Assembly (NCBI GenBank): GCA_027924585.1
Contig: BSBM01000179.1
Coordinates: 14,800,501-14,864,500, forward strand
From: Larix kaempferi
Taxonomy: Eukaryota; Streptophyta; Pinopsida; Pinales; Pinaceae
Length of the DNA: 64,000 nt
Direction of reading: 5' to 3'
In this document: positions 62,224-64,000 of the stretch, piece by piece
Layout of the letters: the number at the start of each line of letters is the position of its first letter
Numbering within the stretch: the first letter of the stretch is position 1
Position numbers and translations under genes: made by a program
Notes under the pieces: model-generated
Databases searched by the model: none
What the model was told of the DNA's origin: nothing
The model's input: the letters and a program-made list of their open reading frames with translations, nothing else

Positions 62224-62651
62224 CACCACAATGATCAATTCAATATAGTTTGTTTTTGTTGCTCCTCAATTACAAGCTCTTCAATAATTAGCAAATGGAA
62301 GTTCTTCCTTGTTGGTCTTGAAGCTTGATATCTTATCTTGTGTGCTCCTCAAATATAAGCAAAATGAATCTTTCAAAGGCCTTATCTTTGGTGTTCTTCA
62401 ATTGGAGATTCTTCAAGCTTGCTAATTATTTTCTTCAAATATGGCCATATAACCCAACACCACAGTGAGCAACCATGAAAGATGTCCTCAATGCTGCACC
62501 TGCATAAAAAAAAATGATGGAGTTGGTGTAGAATGTGAAAATTTTCAGACGCGGGCTCGTGCTGTTCGAAAAATCGCAGGATTATTGTTTTCGTTCGGAC
62601 AGAGTGAAGTTGCTCTCGGACAGCAACAGGCCATTATTTCTGGAGTTGCAA

Positions 62652-62720
62652 AACGCGTACGCGTTATAGAAATACAAAACGCGTGCGCAATATGTAGTGA
62701 AAAAACGCGAACGCGATATA
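62652..62720 (+). repeat. Three 26-bp units of AACGCGTACGCGTT, right array
   Basis: Units start at 62652, 62678 and 62704. They read AACGCGTACGCGTTAT, AACGCGTGCGCAATATG and AACGCGAACGCGATAT. The array lies about 430 bp upstream of the transposase ATG on the minus strand, as the palindrome array does in copy A. Confidence 0.85.
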
Positions 62721-62734
62721 GTCAAGCACAATAA

Positions 62735-63130
62735 ATAGGTTAGGTGCACGGCTAGGGCAACGAACAAAATCAAAGAAAACTAATAATTTATATGGTTGCA
62801 TACAAAACAAATGTTTTGTATGGTTTAATACCCCCTAGCTCTCTCCCAATAATCCCTAGATACCCCCTATCTCTTTCTAAATATCTGTCCCTCATTCTCC
62901 CTACATGTTTCTTTCTCTCCCTTCAGCCATGTCTCTACCACCCCACTCTCCATCTCTCCACCTTCTCTTTATCTTCGTCATTATCCCTCCCTATAGCACT
63001 CTCTCCCTTCTTCTCCCTTAATCACTAACCCTCTACGCCTTTATCCCTCCCCCCTGCCCTCTCTGTCTTACCTTGTTCCTAGAGCCCCTCCCCCATAAAG
63101 GCCTTTAGACCCTCTTCTAAACATTAATCC
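62735..63130 (+). repeat. Pyrimidine-rich low-complexity stretch
   Basis: From about 62830 the plus strand is dominated by CCCT, CTCTC and TCCCTCC motifs. The 78-codon frame in it (62792-63028) reflects composition, not a gene. Confidence 0.7.
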
Positions 63131-63149
63131 CTAAGTGCATAAGTGCACA

Positions 63150-63933
63150 AGATGATGAGGAGGAGGAGGGTGATGACAATGAAGATGATCATGATGTAGA
63201 TGAAGATGATAAAGATGAGGAGGAGGAGGAGGGTGATGACAATGAAGATGATCATGATGCAGATGAAGATGATAAAGATGATAATGTTGATGAAGATGAT
63301 GGTGATGATGATGAAGATGTTGATGATGATGGTGATGAAGATGTTGATGATGATGGTGATGATGATGATGATGAAGATGATGGTGACATGATGGAGATGT
63401 TGATCTGATGAGGAAGATGATGATGATGATGGTGATGATGGTGATGATGATGAAGATGTTGATGAGGACGATGATGGAGATGAAGATGATGATGATGAAG
63501 AAGATGATGATGATGGAGATGTTGTGTTGATGGGGAACCTAGAGATGACAATGATGATGAAGATGGTGATGGTGATGGTGATGGTGATGATGATGAAGAT
63601 TTTGATGATGATGCTGATGGCGATGATGATGAAGATGTTGACGATGATGGTGATGGTGATGTTTAGATGATGATCATGATGATGTTCAGAAGATCATGAT
63701 GGTGATGATGGTGATGATGATGGAGAAAATGACAATGATGGATATGTTGATGAGGAACCTGCAGATGCCAATGATGATGATGATGGAGATGTTGATGAGG
63801 AACCTACAGATGCCAATGATGATGGTGATGACGATGAAGATGTTGATGATGATGGTGCTGGTAATGATGATGATGATGATGATGATGAAGATGATGGTGA
63901 CATGATGGAGATGTTGATCTGATGAGGAAGATG

Positions 63934-63964
<31 letters not shown>

Positions 63965-64000
63965 AGATGTTGATGACGATGATGACGGTGATGAAGATGA
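63150..64000 (+). repeat. Long (GAT)n-type tract, continuing past the window end
   Basis: At least 850 bp consist of GAT with GGT, GAA, GTT and GAC variants, plus larger repeats such as the block CCTGCAGATGCCAATGATGA (63760) and its variant near 63803. One frame is rich in Asp and Glu but is broken by stops, for example in GACATGATGGAGATGTTGAT followed by CTGA at about 63410 and 63917. An acidic coding minisatellite of a gene beyond the window is possible but unsupported. Confidence 0.9.

Larger units (their letters stand above)
46659..62720. mobile_element. Two-gene element, copy B: companion gene and transposase-like gene between CGCGTACGCG arrays
   Basis: The unit contains, left to right, a three-unit 26-bp array (46659-46727), unassigned open frames, the companion gene on + (49966-52124), its 3' minisatellite, satellite arrays with a fragment of a third copy, the transposase-like gene on - (62223-58871) and a second three-unit 26-bp array (62652-62720). 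This is copy A in reverse orientation with the same convergent gene arrangement. The two arrays are in direct, not inverted, order, which is unusual for a DNA transposon. The real ends, and whether the 16-kb span ever moved as one unit, are not proven. Confidence 0.55.

Noticed and set aside
63410-63420. CTGATGAG near GAT tract as a hammerhead core
   Set aside because: It is explained by the GAT repeat; no flanking helices or CGAAA element are present.
63200-63905. Met/Lys-rich and Ser/His/Pro-rich frames in the GAT tract
   Set aside because: They are products of trinucleotide repetition, present on both strands, with stops in the one frame (Asp/Glu) that could be biologically plausible.
1-64000. 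CRISPR array, bacterial operon or organellar insert
   Set aside because: Introns, LTR and non-LTR retroelements, a plant MYB gene and the base composition all indicate plant nuclear DNA; no spacer-repeat array or organelle gene was seen.

Overview
This looks like nuclear DNA of a land plant with a large, repeat-rich genome. It is AT-rich, and it contains plant-type R2R3-MYB exons, Ty3/gypsy and Ty1/copia relics, a LINE-type zinc-knuckle ORF, tRNA-derived SINEs, a MITE and a 358-bp satellite. The low gene density and heavily decayed retroelements would suit a gymnosperm, but nothing in the window fixes the species.

Layout. 1-5.9 kb: LTR-like DNA and a minus-strand gypsy integrase/chromodomain relic. 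6.6-18.5 kb: 'copy A' of an unfamiliar two-gene element, with an array of a CCTCGATCGAGG palindrome, a decayed four-exon transposase-like gene (+) and a convergent, decayed companion gene (-). 19.8-27.2 kb: LINE ORF1 relic between 154-bp direct repeats, gypsy gag/RT relic, copia RT/RNase H relic with its LTR. 27-42.8 kb: no host gene; a TA-targeted MITE, a 1.9-kb TRIM-like LTR pair, local tandem duplications, and two copies of one SINE, one lying beside paralogous copies of its empty site. 42.8-43.8 kb: an intact R2R3-MYB gene (-) with an EAR-type repressor motif, the only clear host gene. 46.6-62.7 kb: 'copy B' of the two-gene element, with the companion gene intact over seven exons (+) and the transposase-like gene nearly intact over three exons (-, two in-frame TGA codons). 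Satellite arrays and a fragment of a third transposase-like copy lie between them. 62.8-64.0 kb: a pyrimidine-rich stretch and a long (GAT)n tract.

The main discovery candidate is the two-gene element. Both copies encode (1) a roughly 940-1,046-residue protein with two cysteine clusters and an apparent RNase H-like D-D-E/D core (VVDFAENY, WSDGCAGQFK, HGKGEHDGAGACVK), and (2) a companion protein of unknown family sharing a PLYF...YAEFVL block. In both copies the genes converge, the companion gene is followed by a TTTTGGATA-type minisatellite, and a CG-rich palindromic array lies about 0.43-0.46 kb upstream of the transposase ATG. I do not recognise this combination as a named plant transposon superfamily; that is inference and needs profile searches.
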